Source: Telmatospirillum sp.
GTDB lineage: Bacteria > Pseudomonadota > Alphaproteobacteria > Rhodospirillales > Magnetospirillaceae
DNA length: 59,294 nucleotides
Direction of reading: 5' to 3'
Assembly: GCA_031291415.1 (NCBI GenBank)
Contig: JARLJB010000285.1
Location: 1 to 59,294 of the forward strand
A program made the position numbers and the translations under genes. Shown here in pieces: positions 24,625-34,376 of the stretch (its first letter is position 1; every line of letters begins with the position of its first letter). The notes under the pieces were generated by a model. That model did not search any database, was not told where the DNA came from, and worked only from the letters and a program-made list of their open reading frames with translations.

Positions 24625-26439
24625 TTAGGAAAGCCCCTCCAATTCATCGATAAAGCCGGCGACGACATTGAGACCGCGTTGCCAGAATGACGGATCGGAG
24701 GCATCGAGACCAAAGGGAGCCAACAACTCCTTGTGCCGTAAGGTGCCTCCGGCCGTCAGCATATCAAGATATTTCTGCTGAAAACCGGCGGCTCCACTCA
24801 GATAGACATCGTAAAGAGAATTCACCAGACAATCACCGAACGCATAGGCGTAGACGTAGAATGGCGAATGGATGAAATGCGGAATGTAGGACCAGTAAAA
24901 CCGGTATTCATCGTCGAACCGCAACGCCGGCCCCAGACTTTGACGCTGGACCTCCATCCAGATGTCGCCGATCTGTTCCTGCGCCAGTTCACCGTCGCGA
25001 CGGGCTTGATGGATCCGCTGCTCGAAATCGTAAAAGGCAATCTGACGCACTACGGTGTTCAGCATGTCCTCAACCTTCGAAGCCAGCATGATACGCCGCC
25101 GCGCCACGGTCGTTTCCTGTTCGAGCAAAGCGCGGAAGGTCAGCATCTCGCCGAAAACCGAGGCTGTCTCGGCCAGCGTCAACGGCGTATCGGCAAGCAG
25201 GCCCCCTTGCACGCCGGCCAACACCTGATGCACGCCGTGCCCCAATTCGTGGGCTAAGGTCATCACGTCGCGCGTCTTGCCAAGATAGTTGAGCAACAAA
25301 TAAGGATGCACCGAGGGCACTGTCGGATGAGCGAAGGCGCCCGGCGACTTGCCTGGACGGGCAGGCGCGTCGATCCACCCTCCTTCGAAAAAACGGGCGC
25401 CGACCTTCGCCATATCGGGGGAAAAGGCGCCATAGGCGCCCAGCACCACGTCCTTGGCTTGCGCCCAGGTGAATTGCCGGTCGTCATCGTCCGGCAACGG
25501 CGCGTTGCGGTCCCAGTAGTCGAGAGCATCGACAGAAAACCATTTGGCTTTCAGCGCGTAATAGCGATGCGACAGGCGGCCGTAGGATCCCTTCACCGCC
25601 GCGACCAGCGCGTCGACGACGCCATCTTCGACCTGGTTGGATAGGTTGCGCGATGAATCCGCCCGCGGATAGCGCCGCCATTTGTCCTCGATTTCCTTTT
25701 CCTTGATCAGCGTATTGGTGATCAGGGAAAAGACCCGGACGTTTTCGCCGAGAACCGTGCCGAACGCCTTGGCCGCCGCCTTCCGCGTTTCGGGCGCCGT
25801 GTCGGACATCAGATGCAAGGTCTCGGCAGAGGTCAGTTTGGCGCCGTCGACGGGAAATCGCAGTTCCGCCATGGTTTCCTCGAACAGGCGGGTCCAGGAG
25901 GCGTGACCGGCCACTTCTTTCTCGTGGAGCAACTGTTCCATGTCGTCGGATAGTTGATGGTCGCGAAACACCCGGACATCGCGGATCCAGGGGGCATAGC
26001 GGGCCAACTTCACGGACGCGAGCTTGGCGGCCAGCACCGCATCGTCGAGCCGGTTGAGCTCCAACGTGAAAAACAGCGTTTTCGTCGAAATGTCGGTGAC
26101 CCGTTCCTGCATGCCCTGCTGGAACCGCCCACGTTCGGAATCCGAAATATTGGCGGCATAGCGAAGCTGGGCGTAGCTCATCACCCGCCCGAGGATCTCG
26201 CCCAGCCGCTCGTACTCTGCCACGGCCTCCGCCATGGCATCCCCCGAAAGGGTCGCCAATTGCCCCTGATAGCGCTCATGAAAGCGCTTTGCCCCGGCCT
26301 CCGCGGCCTTCAGATCAGCAACCAACCGGGAAGACTGGGGGCTGTCGTAGAGATCGGACAGGTCCCACTCGGGCATCGGGCCCAGGGTATCGCTCAAGCG
26401 GTCCGGGGAGGCTGATGCTGCGACAGATGAATTGCTCAT
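24625..26439 (-). CDS. pepF: Oligoendopeptidase F (M3 family zinc metallopeptidase)
   Basis: 604 aa, normal length for PepF. The zinc site HELGH is at 397-401 (LAHELGHGVHQVLAG) with the third ligand Glu424 in LAETASVFGE. It cleaves short cytoplasmic peptides of roughly 7-17 residues. AAGGAGTAATCGC precedes the ATG. It is divergent from the acyl-CoA synthetase gene. No signal peptide. Confidence 0.93.
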   Translation of the reverse strand: MSNSSVAASASPDRLSDTLGPMPEWDLSDLYDSPQSSRLVADLKAAEAGAKRFHERYQGQLATLSGDAMAEAVAEYERLGEILGRVMSYAQLRYAANISDSERGRFQQGMQERVTDISTKTLFFTLELNRLDDAVLAAKLASVKLARYAPWIRDVRVFRDHQLSDDMEQLLHEKEVAGHASWTRLFEETMAELRFPVDGAKLTSAETLHLMSDTAPETRKAAAKAFGTVLGENVRVFSLITNTLIKEKEIEDKWRRYPRADSSRNLSNQVEDGVVDALVAAVKGSYGRLSHRYYALKAKWFSVDALDYWDRNAPLPDDDDRQFTWAQAKDVVLGAYGAFSPDMAKVGARFFEGGWIDAPARPGKSPGAFAHPTVPSVHPYLLLNYLGKTRDVMTLAHELGHGVHQVLAGVQGGLLADTPLTLAETASVFGEMLTFRALLEQETTVARRRIMLASKVEDMLNTVVRQIAFYDFEQRIHQARRDGELAQEQIGDIWMEVQRQSLGPALRFDDEYRFYWSYIPHFIHSPFYVYAYAFGDCLVNSLYDVYLSGAAGFQQKYLDMLTAGGTLRHKELLAPFGLDASDPSFWQRGLNVVAGFIDELEGLS

Positions 26440-26570
26440 GCGATTACTCCTTGCGCCAGATCACCATATGGTTATGTAGAAAGCGCTATGACCACAGGGA
26501 AGGCCTTCAACGCTTCGGCCGGGCCGGGAGCATAGCGGAAGGCCTCTTCCGAGGCGTCAGAAAACTGGGG

Positions 26571-28397
26571 ATGGACCAAGGGATGGGCGCAATCGATTAC
26601 GCCAAGGCGACAAGTCTTCCCGCAATGTTTTTCGATCAGGCCGAGCGGTTCGGCGATGCCCCCTTTCTGTGGCGCAAGACAGGCAAAGCGTGGATTTCCC
26701 TTTCCTGGGCTGAGACGGCCAGCCGGATCAATTTATTCGCCCGTGGACTGCAAGCGACCGGCGTCGAGCCGGGCGACCGGATCATCCTGTTGTCAGAGAA
26801 CCGCCCGGAATGGCTGATTGCCGACCTTGCCACCATGGCGGCCGGCGCCATCTGCGTTCCCGCCTACACTACCAATACGGTTGCCGACACCCTCTATCTG
26901 CTGAACAACTCACACGCCCGTTTCGTCATCGTTTCGTCACGCGCTCTGGCCGAACGAGTGATTGTCGCGGCGCTCTCCTGCAGCCGGCCGCCGACCATCA
27001 TTTCGATGGAGCCCCTCGGCCTGACGCAAAATCCGGGTATCGAATTCCGCTGCTGGGACGACATCATGGCTCTCGGTTCGGCCCATCCGGACACGGCCAC
27101 GCCACTGGTCCGCGCGGCCCGACGAACCGATCCCGCCTGCGTGATCTACACATCGGGCACCGGCGGCGCGCCAAAGGGCGTGATCCTCAGCCACGGCGCC
27201 ATTCTTTGCAATTGCATGGGAGCCCACCACCTCCTGGCAACGATTGGACTTGCCAAGGAAGTCTTTTTGTCCTTTCTGCCCTTGTCACATTCCTATGAAC
27301 ATACGGCCGGGCAGTTTTTCCCGATTTCGATCGGCGCACAGATCTATTACGCCGAAGGGGTCGAGCAACTGGGCGCCAATATGATGGAGGTGCACCCCAC
27401 CATCATGACCGCCGTTCCCAGACTCTACGAGTTGATGCGGGCCCGCATTCTCAAGGGCGTCGAACGTAGCGGCGGGTTCAAAGCGAAACTGTTCGGCAAA
27501 ACCGTGGAGCTGGGAGCCAAACGTTACGAGTCGCCGCAAAGCCTCACGCTGCTCGAACGGATCGGCAACTGCCTGCTTGATCTGCTGGTCAGGCGCAAGG
27601 TCTCGGCCCGCTTTGGCGGGCGGCTGAAGGCCATGGTCTCCGGCGGTGCCCCTCTCAATTTCGAGGTCGGCCTGTTTTTTACCGCGCTTGGCGTGCCGAT
27701 CCTGCAGGGGTACGGACAGACCGAAGCCGCCCCGGTTGTCAGTTGTAATCCGCCGGGCAAAGTCAAACTTCACACCGTCGGACCGCCGTTGCCGGGGGTC
27801 GAGGTCAAGATCGCCGACGATGGTGAAATTCTGGTCCGTGGCGAACTGGTGATGTCGGGCTATTGGGACGATCCCGAAACCAGCCGGGAGACCGTGCATG
27901 ACGGGTGGCTGCATACCGGCGATATCGGCCACGTCGACGAAGACGGTTTCATCCAGATCACCGATCGCAAGAAGGACATCATCGTCAACTCCGGCGGCGA
28001 CAACATCTCGCCGCAACGGGTCGAGGGGCTGCTCACGCTGCAAGGCGAGATCGCCCAGGCCATGGTCTATGGCGATCGGAGACCGCACCTCGTCGCTCTC
28101 ATCGTACCCGACGCCGACAGCGCCGCCGCCTGGGCCAGCGCCCATGGGAAGCCGGCCACCCTGCAAACGTTGGTTTATGACGCCAATTTCCGACGCCACA
28201 TGGCCGATACGGTCGACCGCGTCAACCGCACGCTATCGCCTATCGAGAAAATCCGCCGTTTCCTGATGACCGACGAGGCCTTCTCCGTCAACAACGAGAT
28301 GTGCACGCCGACGCTGAAGATCCGTCGTCACATCATCATCGCCCGCTACGGCGCCGCCCTCAACGACCTCTACGAGGATCGCCGTACGTCGACGTAA
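26571..28397 (+). CDS. Long-chain acyl-CoA synthetase (AMP-forming)
   Basis: 608 aa ANL-superfamily enzyme activating a fatty acid to its acyl-CoA via acyl-AMP. The P-loop is YTSGTGGAPKGVILSHG, followed by LPLSHSYEHTAGQ, GYGQTEAAPVVSCN, HTGDIGHVDEDGFIQITDRKKDIIV and the C-terminal lysine region SPIEKIRRF, LKIRRH. In most members the P-loop reads TSGTTGxPKG; here one Thr is Gly. ATG 26571 (or 26583) is used; the frame is open well upstream but runs through the pepF promoter and coding sequence. Chain-length preference is not determinable. Confidence 0.88.
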   Translation: MDQGMGAIDYAKATSLPAMFFDQAERFGDAPFLWRKTGKAWISLSWAETASRINLFARGLQATGVEPGDRIILLSENRPEWLIADLATMAAGAICVPAYTTNTVADTLYLLNNSHARFVIVSSRALAERVIVAALSCSRPPTIISMEPLGLTQNPGIEFRCWDDIMALGSAHPDTATPLVRAARRTDPACVIYTSGTGGAPKGVILSHGAILCNCMGAHHLLATIGLAKEVFLSFLPLSHSYEHTAGQFFPISIGAQIYYAEGVEQLGANMMEVHPTIMTAVPRLYELMRARILKGVERSGGFKAKLFGKTVELGAKRYESPQSLTLLERIGNCLLDLLVRRKVSARFGGRLKAMVSGGAPLNFEVGLFFTALGVPILQGYGQTEAAPVVSCNPPGKVKLHTVGPPLPGVEVKIADDGEILVRGELVMSGYWDDPETSRETVHDGWLHTGDIGHVDEDGFIQITDRKKDIIVNSGGDNISPQRVEGLLTLQGEIAQAMVYGDRRPHLVALIVPDADSAAAWASAHGKPATLQTLVYDANFRRHMADTVDRVNRTLSPIEKIRRFLMTDEAFSVNNEMCTPTLKIRRHIIIARYGAALNDLYEDRRTST

Positions 28398-28584
28398 TCC
28401 AGGGCAGGAACGCGGGATCGGCCCGCTCCTTTTGGAAAAACAAGGCGATAGAGCCATCTTGCCTGGCTCTTATCCGATCGGTTGCATCGGCAGCATGGCT
28501 GCCCCAGCGAATCGACGCGGGCGCCGGTGAGGGATTCGCGTTACCTCGTGATGCAAGCCAGCAGCTTCACCAAAGGAGCCGCCG

Positions 28585-29331
28585 ATGCCGCTCAATACGG
28601 CTAAGTACAATATCTTCCAAGACCTGCCTCGACCAGGTGAAGGTGTCGATGGCTGCACTCGTGAGGTTATTCGACTTCTGCCCCCTCTCCGGACGCCACC
28701 AGCGATGATGGATCTGGGATGTGGCCGCGGTTATCAAACCATCGCCCTTGCCAGCCATTTCAAGGCACCGATTGTTGCCGTCGACGAAAACCAGGAGACC
28801 CTGGACTTAGTGGTCGATGCGGCGGAAGCCGCCGGTGTCGCCTCATTGGTGCAACCGCGGAAGGGATCGATCGCCAACCTGCCCGATGCCGTGCAGAGTT
28901 ACGATCTGATCTGGAGCGAATGTGGCGTTCGTCAGATCGGCCTGGAGAAAGCTCTCGGCATCTGGGAACCGCTTTTGCGCAACCGTGGCATCATGGTGAT
29001 CGGCGATTGTTCGTGGATTCTGCCTGATCCACCGGAAGAGGCGGCGGCGTTTTGGCGCACAGTGTATCCCGGCATGACCGACATCGCGACCGTCCACGCA
29101 ACTGCCAAACGGGCCGGCTTGCGCATCTACGACAGCTATACCCTGCCGCGTTCAGTCTGGCGCAACGAGTATTTCGAACCTCTTGCCCGCCGGATCGCCC
29201 GTCGGCGCAGCGAGGGACCGCTCAGTCCGGCTGAGGAAGACATGATTCGCGGAGCCGAAGCCGAGATCGCCATGTTCGAGCGATGGGGAGACCGTTTCCA
29301 GTACGCCTATTATCTGATGCGCCGCGCCTGA
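28585..29331 (+). CDS. Class I SAM-dependent methyltransferase
   Basis: 248 aa. Motif I is MMDLGCGRGYQTIALASHF, followed by the acidic strand-2 end IVAVDENQET, the LVQPRKGSIANLP turn, and DLIWSECGVRQIG. The N terminus (KYNIFQDLPRPGEG) and C terminus carry helices typical of small-molecule methyltransferases. AAGGAG lies 6 bases before the ATG. Substrate unknown. Confidence 0.82.
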   Translation: MPLNTAKYNIFQDLPRPGEGVDGCTREVIRLLPPLRTPPAMMDLGCGRGYQTIALASHFKAPIVAVDENQETLDLVVDAAEAAGVASLVQPRKGSIANLPDAVQSYDLIWSECGVRQIGLEKALGIWEPLLRNRGIMVIGDCSWILPDPPEEAAAFWRTVYPGMTDIATVHATAKRAGLRIYDSYTLPRSVWRNEYFEPLARRIARRRSEGPLSPAEEDMIRGAEAEIAMFERWGDRFQYAYYLMRRA

Positions 29332-29424
29332 ACCGACGCGGCGCCCTGGGCCGGACAGGACATGGAGGGCCACTGCAATTCTTCCAGTGGCCAAGGGCAA
29401 GACCCTTCCCTATAGTGCGCCCGC

Positions 29425-30048
29425 ATGAAGACCCTGTTCTATAATTTCGTCACCTTCTTCGTCGTCATTGACCCAGTCGGATGCGCGGCGGTGTTCGCCG
29501 CCATGACGCCCAGCATCGCTGCCGCGCAACGCAATGTCATGGCGCGCAAAGCGACGCTGCTGGCCGGACTCATCCTGTTCGTGTTCGCCTTTCTCGGCGA
29601 AGGTTTGCTTTCGGCGCTCGGCATCGGTCTCGCCGCCTTCCGCATCGCCGGCGGCCTGATGCTGTTGCTGCTCGCCATAGAAATGGTTTTCGCGCGCCCG
29701 CGCAGAGTTACCCGTGACGAGGATCAGGAAGCCGAACACCGTCAGGACATCACCGTCTTTCCACTGGCCTTTCCCCTGATTGCCGGTCCGGGGGCAATGA
29801 CGACGGTTGTCCTGTTGATCGGACGGCAAGCCGGACAGCCGACGCAAGTCATCGGCGTCCTGGCTGTCCTGGCGCTGGTTCTGGCGCTGGTGCTGATCTG
29901 TCTAATGGCGGCGGGAAAGGTCTACCGGGTGCTCGGCGTTACCGGCAGCAACGTGATCAGCCGCATCCTCGGCATCATCCTGGCCGCTCTGGCGGTACAA
30001 TTCATCATCGATGGAATTGTCGAGGCCCTGCACGGCGCCGGTCACTAA
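29425..30048 (+). CDS. MarC/YchE-family inner membrane protein
   Basis: 207 aa with six hydrophobic helices. The N-terminal FFVVIDPVGCAAVF and the internal repeat FPLAFPLIAGPGAMTTVV are family hallmarks. The family was once linked to multiple antibiotic resistance, which later work did not support; its function is not established. It is convergent with the RidA-family gene, with a strong hairpin between them. Confidence 0.9.
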   Translation: MKTLFYNFVTFFVVIDPVGCAAVFAAMTPSIAAAQRNVMARKATLLAGLILFVFAFLGEGLLSALGIGLAAFRIAGGLMLLLLAIEMVFARPRRVTRDEDQEAEHRQDITVFPLAFPLIAGPGAMTTVVLLIGRQAGQPTQVIGVLAVLALVLALVLICLMAAGKVYRVLGVTGSNVISRILGIILAALAVQFIIDGIVEALHGAGH

Positions 30049-30077
30049 GGGCCGCACAGCAATAACGGCTAGGTTTT

Positions 30078-30111
30078 CGCCATTCCCACTTGCGCGCAAG
30101 CGGGAATGGCG
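30078..30111. terminator. Strong hairpin between convergent genes
   Basis: CGCCATTCCC pairs with GGGAATGGCG, and the loop itself contains CTTG-CGCG-CAAG, giving an almost continuous 15-bp stem. It lies between converging stops at 30048 and 30158. No T-run follows on either strand (TTTT precedes it on the plus strand), so Rho-independent termination is not certain. Confidence 0.45.
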
Positions 30112-30157
30112 ACGTGATTCAATTGGTTCTACGGACCGCCTAACGAGAAAAGCCTCA

Positions 30158-30532
30158 TCAGGCCTTTCGCGCCGTCACCTCGATCTCGACCTTCATACGA
30201 GGATCGACCAGGGTACAGATGATCGACGTGTTGGCCGGACGGATTCCCTTGAAGTACTTTCCGCAAATCTTGGCAACCGGCTCGAAATAGGCCGCGTCAC
30301 AAAGATAGAGGCGCACCCGCACGACATCGGCCAGCGTTGCTCCGGCCTCGTCCAACGCCTGGGAAATCGTCGCGAAGGCCTGCTCGGCCTGCTCCTCGAC
30401 GCTCTCGGCGATCTGGCCGTTGGCAAAGCCGCTGGTCCCGGCGACAAAGACCCACTGTCCATCGAGCACTGCTCTGGAATAACCGGCCACCTCTTCGAAG
30501 GGCGATCCGGAAGAAATCAAGCGACGGGGCAT
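30158..30532 (-). CDS. RidA/YjgF-family protein
   Basis: 124 aa, normal for the family of trimeric enamine/imine deaminases. VFVAGTSGF, QAFATISQALDEAGATLADVVRVRLYL and RPANTSIICTLVDPRMKVEIEVTA match the conserved core, including Arg in RPANTSI and Glu in VEIEVTA. It probably hydrolyses reactive imines or belongs to a paralogue subgroup of unknown substrate. Confidence 0.9.
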   Translation of the reverse strand: MPRRLISSGSPFEEVAGYSRAVLDGQWVFVAGTSGFANGQIAESVEEQAEQAFATISQALDEAGATLADVVRVRLYLCDAAYFEPVAKICGKYFKGIRPANTSIICTLVDPRMKVEIEVTARKA

Positions 30533-30714
30533 CTGGAAACTCTCCGATTTCGGGGATGACAGATCGCCAGAGTGCGGGCAGGCACCGTCAAGGGCAAGCC
30601 GTTTCTAGTGGCGCGCTTCATCTCAGATGAAGGGTGCCACGAGTGCCCGAGCGGCGTCTCTCGCCTGCCGGAGCCGGAGGCGCAGGCATCAGACCAGACT
30701 CCCGCAGAGCCTTG

Positions 30715-31032
30715 TCAGACAGCAGTCCTTACCAGAAACCACTGGCCATCCCGCTTGACGACAGGAGCCCCCTTGAGGTCGGAACCGACCAGCGGCAATT
30801 CCCATCCGTGGCTTGGGCATTCGAGGGTACCGGCGGTCTGGTCAAGGCGCCCTTGCAGCAAGGGTACGGCGCGGTGCGGACAACGATTGCGGACGGCAAT
30901 CAAGCCGTCACCCACGGCCAACACCAGAACACCGACACGATAACCGTTGGACAGTTTGACATATCCCGTCCAGCGGGTTTCGCCACGGATATCGTGGTCC
31001 TGGATGTGTTCGATGGGCAATTCTTCCGACAT
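30715..31032 (-). CDS. Rieske [2Fe-2S] domain protein
   Basis: 105 aa. Ligands are Cys51 and His53 (CPHR) and Cys72 and His75 (CPSHGW), the Rieske CxH...CxxH pattern, within one small domain. The C-terminal KRDGQWFLVRT is like that of ferredoxin subunits of ring-hydroxylating systems. ATG 31032 is chosen to match family length; an in-frame ATG at 31080 would add an unlikely extension. No oxygenase partner is adjacent. Confidence 0.83.
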   Translation of the reverse strand: MSEELPIEHIQDHDIRGETRWTGYVKLSNGYRVGVLVLAVGDGLIAVRNRCPHRAVPLLQGRLDQTAGTLECPSHGWELPLVGSDLKGAPVVKRDGQWFLVRTAV

Positions 31033-31164
31033 GGCATCCCACTGGCAAAAGAGAAGTCGCCTACCCCATATGGTCGGCATCCTGTCTCGCTGTTAGGGCA
31101 TGGCGCCATCGAATCGTGGCATGCCAGCAAGCCCGAACAGCGTCATCGACCATAACAGAGATAC

Positions 31165-31199
31165 AAAAAAAGCCTCCCGAACATCGGGAGGCTTTTTTT
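31165..31199. terminator. Bidirectional Rho-independent terminator downstream of tRNA-Leu
   Basis: AGCCTCCCG-AACAT-CGGGAGGCT forms a perfect 9-bp stem flanked by AAAAAA on the left and TTTTTT on the right, so it works on both strands. On the minus strand it ends the tRNA-Leu transcript just after its CCA end. Confidence 0.9.
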
Positions 31200-31202
31200 A
31201 TT

Positions 31203-31287
31203 TGGTGCGGTCGAGAAGACTCGAACTTCCACGGGTTGCCCCACAGCGACCTCAACGCTGCGCGTCTACCAGTTCCGCCACGACCGC
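31203..31287 (-). tRNA. tRNA-Leu (anticodon GAG)
   Basis: Acceptor stem GCGGTCG / CGACCGC, anticodon stem CAGCG / CGCTG around loop TTGAGGT, so the anticodon is GAG. The T arm GGAAGTTCGAGTCTTC is normal, and the long variable arm expected for leucine is present. The discriminator A and the CCA end are encoded (31203-31206). A perfect terminator follows directly. Confidence 0.95.
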
Positions 31288-31364
31288 ATTCCATGGTGGC
31301 TGTCCGGCCTGGTTGCCGGTAAGGTGCGCCTGAATACCAAAACCAGAGGCAAGGTTCAAGGGCT

Positions 31365-32027
31365 GTGTTGGAATTTTCCCACGCCAAGCGAATTGATTGG
31401 CAAATTAGCGATGCCGAGGTCGATTATCCGACCGCCGTCGCCACCATGGAAAGCCGTGTCGCCGCTATTCACGCGGGGAGAGCCGACGAGTTGGTCTGGC
31501 TCATCGAACATCCTCCGCTTTACACGGCGGGCACCTCGGCCAAAACCGAAGACCTGCTGACGCCGGACCGCTTTCCCGTCTACCAGACCGGCCGAGGCGG
31601 CCAATACACCTACCATGGACCGGGCCAGCGCGTGGTCTATGTCATGCTCGATCTCAGTCGGCGCGGCGCCGACATCCGGCGCTACATCCGGCAACTCGAA
31701 GAATGGCTGATCCGGACACTGGCCCATTTCGGCGTCGATGGCGGCCGTCGAGAGGGTCGGGTGGGCATCTGGGTTGATCGTGGCGGCGGGCGGGAGGACA
31801 AGATCGCCGCAATCGGCGTTCGTGTCCGCCACTGGGTCACCTACCACGGCATCGCGCTCAACGTCGATCCCGACCTCAGCCATTTCGACGGCATCGTGCC
31901 CTGCGGTATCCGGGGCCATGGCGTCACGTCGTTGTGGGCGCTCGGCAGCACACCGACGATGGCCGAGGTGGACATAGCGCTCAGGACAGAGTTCGACACC
32001 GTGTTCGGCGCTGAGGAGCGGCAATAG
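31365..32027 (+). CDS. lipB: Octanoyl-[acyl carrier protein]:protein octanoyltransferase
   Basis: 220 aa. It moves the octanoyl group from ACP onto lipoyl domains of oxoacid dehydrogenases and GcvH. The signature [17 protein letters not shown] is at 76-92, with catalytic Lys146 (DKIAAIGVR) and Cys180 ([10 protein letters not shown]). The start is GTG 31365, or the adjacent TTG; no ATG fits. It is divergent from tRNA-Leu and convergent with the acylphosphatase gene. Confidence 0.94.
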   Translation: MLEFSHAKRIDWQISDAEVDYPTAVATMESRVAAIHAGRADELVWLIEHPPLYTAGTSAKTEDLLTPDRFPVYQTGRGGQYTYHGPGQRVVYVMLDLSRRGADIRRYIRQLEEWLIRTLAHFGVDGGRREGRVGIWVDRGGGREDKIAAIGVRVRHWVTYHGIALNVDPDLSHFDGIVPCGIRGHGVTSLWALGSTPTMAEVDIALRTEFDTVFGAEERQ

Positions 32028-32039
32028 GGACGGCGGCCG

Positions 32040-32324
32040 TCAGAGCGTCGGCAGGCTCCTGAACCCAGGCCGGTCGGGGGGAATGCCCGGCGCTTCCCGG
32101 ACAGCCGTGACGAAGGCCGAGGGGGGCCCGCGGCGGCAGGCCGCCACCATGGCGACGACGGCGGCGGCAGGCCCCGAGAACAGCGCCTCGACGCTGCCAT
32201 CCGACCGATTGCGGACCCAACCGTCCAGCCCTCGCCGACGCGCCTCCTCTATCGTCCAACCACGAAACCAGACCCCCTGAACCCGGCCCTCGATGAGGAC
32301 ACGCAAGCAAAGGCCGTCCGTCAT
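32040..32324 (-). CDS. acyP: Acylphosphatase
   Basis: 94 aa. The phosphate-binding loop EGRVQGVWFRGW provides the catalytic Arg, and GWVRNRSDGSVEALF provides the catalytic Asn. It hydrolyses acyl phosphates. It starts 15 bases after pccA ends, so it is probably the last gene of the pcc transcript. Confidence 0.92.
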   Translation of the reverse strand: MTDGLCLRVLIEGRVQGVWFRGWTIEEARRRGLDGWVRNRSDGSVEALFSGPAAAVVAMVAACRRGPPSAFVTAVREAPGIPPDRPGFRSLPTL

Positions 32325-32339
32325 CGGTGCTCCGGCCTG

Positions 32340-34334
32340 TTACGCGAACTCGACGATCTTCTGATCGACCGCCAGACTTTCCCCCGGTCTGGCATGAATG
32401 GTGGCAACAACGCCGTCTTGTTGGGCTCGCAGAACGTTTTCCATCTTCATAGCCTCGACAACAGCCAGCACCTCGCCGGCCTTGACGTCCTGTCCTTCGT
32501 TGACGGCCAGCGAAACCAGCAGGCCGGGCATCGGAGAAAGAAGGAATTTGGACATGTCAGGAGGAGTCTTCACCGGCATCAGGGCCGCCAACTCGGCGGC
32601 GCGCGGCGACAGCACCACCGCGTCGGCCAGACTACCGGCATGGAAAAGACGGTAGCCGATGCCATGGCGATCAACCTGGACCACCACCTGGTGGTCGTTG
32701 TCGTCATTGACCACACCACGGAAGAAATGCTGCCCGATCCCCCAGTTGGAGATCACGGTGACGGTCGGCCCGCCCATCTCCAAGGCATATCCCCCATCGA
32801 TCGGCCGGATCGAGTAGGGATAATTATGTCCGCCAAACTGCACCACCCATTCGTCGGAGACCTTGATCTCATGTCCGGGCAACTGACCGGACAGGGACGC
32901 TTCGCGTTCGACATGACGGCAGTGGACGAAAGCCGCAACAGCCACCAACAACCGGGGATCTTCAACCGGAAGATCCTCGACGTGGAAACCATCCGGGTAC
33001 TCTTCGGCGATGAAGTTGGTGGTCAGATCGCCGCGGACGAACCGGGGATGCGCCATCAAGGCGGCGAGAAACGGGATATTATGGTTCAAGCCACGGATAA
33101 AATACTCGTCCAGCGCATGGCGCATATGATTGATCGCCAAATCGCGGACCGGTCCGAAGGTGCAGAGCTTGGCGATCATCGGATCGTAGTACATGCTGAT
33201 CTCGCCGCCTTCGAAGACGCCGGTATCGACACGCACATTCGGCCCTTCGGCCGGCGGCAGATAGCGCGTCAACCGGCCGATCGACGGCATGAAATTGCGG
33301 AACGGGTCTTCGGCGTAGACGCGCGCCTCCATGGCCCACCCGCGCACTTTGACGTCGCGTTGCCGGATGGTCAAAGGTTCGCCGACGGCAATCCTGATCA
33401 TCCATTCCACCAGATCGAGGCCGGTGACCAATTCGGTGACCGGATGCTCGACCTGCAACCGCGTGTTCATCTCAAGAAAAAAGAAGTTGCGCTCGGCGTC
33501 GACGATGAATTCGACGGTTCCCGCCGACTTGTAGTTCACTGCCTGAGCCAACGCCACCGCCTGCTCGCCCATGGCGGCGCGGACTGCGGCGGTCAGAAAC
33601 GGGCTTGGAGCCTCTTCGATGACCTTCTGGTGGCGGCGCTGGATCGAGCACTCGCGTTCGCCCAGATAAATCACATGTCCGAAACTGTCGCCCAGCACCT
33701 GGATCTCGATATGCCGAGGGTGCTCGATATACTTCTCGATGAACACACGATCGTCGGCAAAGGACGACTTTGCTTCATTGGTGGCCGAAATGAAGCCATC
33801 GTGGGCTTCCTGATCGTTGCGAGCCAACCGCATGCCCTTGCCGCCGCCACCCGCCGAGGCCTTGATCATCACCGGATAGCCGATCTCACGGGCGATTGTC
33901 ACAGCCTCGTCGGGATTCTTGATGACCCCCAGGAAACCGGGAACCGAACTGACGCCGGCCTTCTTGGCGAGCTTCTTCGATTCAATCTTGTCGCCCATGG
34001 CAAAAATGGCATGGGCGTCCGGACCGATGAAGGTGATTCCGGCAGCCATCAGGGCTTCCTGAAACTCGCGTTTCTCGGAGAGGAAACCATATCCCGGATG
34101 CACCGCCTCGGCGCCGGTCAGGCGGCAGGCTTCAACGATCTTGTCGATCAGCAGGTAGGACTGCGCCGACGGCGGCGGCCCGATATGAACCGCCTCGTCG
34201 GCCATCTGGACGTGCAAGGCGTCCTTATCGGCATCCGAATAGACGGCCACCGTGGCAATACCCATCTTTTTTGCGGTCTTGATGACTCGGCAGGCAATTT
34301 CCCCACGATTGGCAATCAGTATTTTCTTGAACAT
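32340..34334 (-). CDS. pccA: Propionyl-CoA carboxylase alpha chain (biotin carboxylase + biotin carrier)
   Basis: 664 aa. The biotin carboxylase part begins MFKKILIANRGEIACRVI, with the ATP loop SAGGGGKGMRLA and EMNTRLQVEHPVTE. A middle linker domain follows, and the C-terminal carrier has the biotinylated lysine in VVEAMKMENVL. It makes methylmalonyl-CoA from propionyl-CoA with the beta chain encoded 156 bases upstream. ATG 34334, preceded by GAGGG, is preferred over 34370. Assignment to propionyl- rather than acetyl- or methylcrotonyl-CoA is by overall resemblance of both chains. Confidence 0.9.
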   Translation of the reverse strand: MFKKILIANRGEIACRVIKTAKKMGIATVAVYSDADKDALHVQMADEAVHIGPPPSAQSYLLIDKIVEACRLTGAEAVHPGYGFLSEKREFQEALMAAGITFIGPDAHAIFAMGDKIESKKLAKKAGVSSVPGFLGVIKNPDEAVTIAREIGYPVMIKASAGGGGKGMRLARNDQEAHDGFISATNEAKSSFADDRVFIEKYIEHPRHIEIQVLGDSFGHVIYLGERECSIQRRHQKVIEEAPSPFLTAAVRAAMGEQAVALAQAVNYKSAGTVEFIVDAERNFFFLEMNTRLQVEHPVTELVTGLDLVEWMIRIAVGEPLTIRQRDVKVRGWAMEARVYAEDPFRNFMPSIGRLTRYLPPAEGPNVRVDTGVFEGGEISMYYDPMIAKLCTFGPVRDLAINHMRHALDEYFIRGLNHNIPFLAALMAHPRFVRGDLTTNFIAEEYPDGFHVEDLPVEDPRLLVAVAAFVHCRHVEREASLSGQLPGHEIKVSDEWVVQFGGHNYPYSIRPIDGGYALEMGGPTVTVISNWGIGQHFFRGVVNDDNDHQVVVQVDRHGIGYRLFHAGSLADAVVLSPRAAELAALMPVKTPPDMSKFLLSPMPGLLVSLAVNEGQDVKAGEVLAVVEAMKMENVLRAQQDGVVATIHARPGESLAVDQKIVEFA

Positions 34335-34376
34335 CGCACCCTCGACCACGGCTGAGACTTTAAAAGACATCTCGAA

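Noticed and set aside
26289-26570. N-terminal extension of the acyl-CoA synthetase frame
   Set aside because: It runs through the promoter and first codons of the divergent pepF gene and has no similarity to the family.
30078-30111. Considered as a classical Rho-independent terminator
   Set aside because: The stem is strong, but TTTT lies on the wrong side, so it is listed only as a hairpin with low confidence as a terminator.
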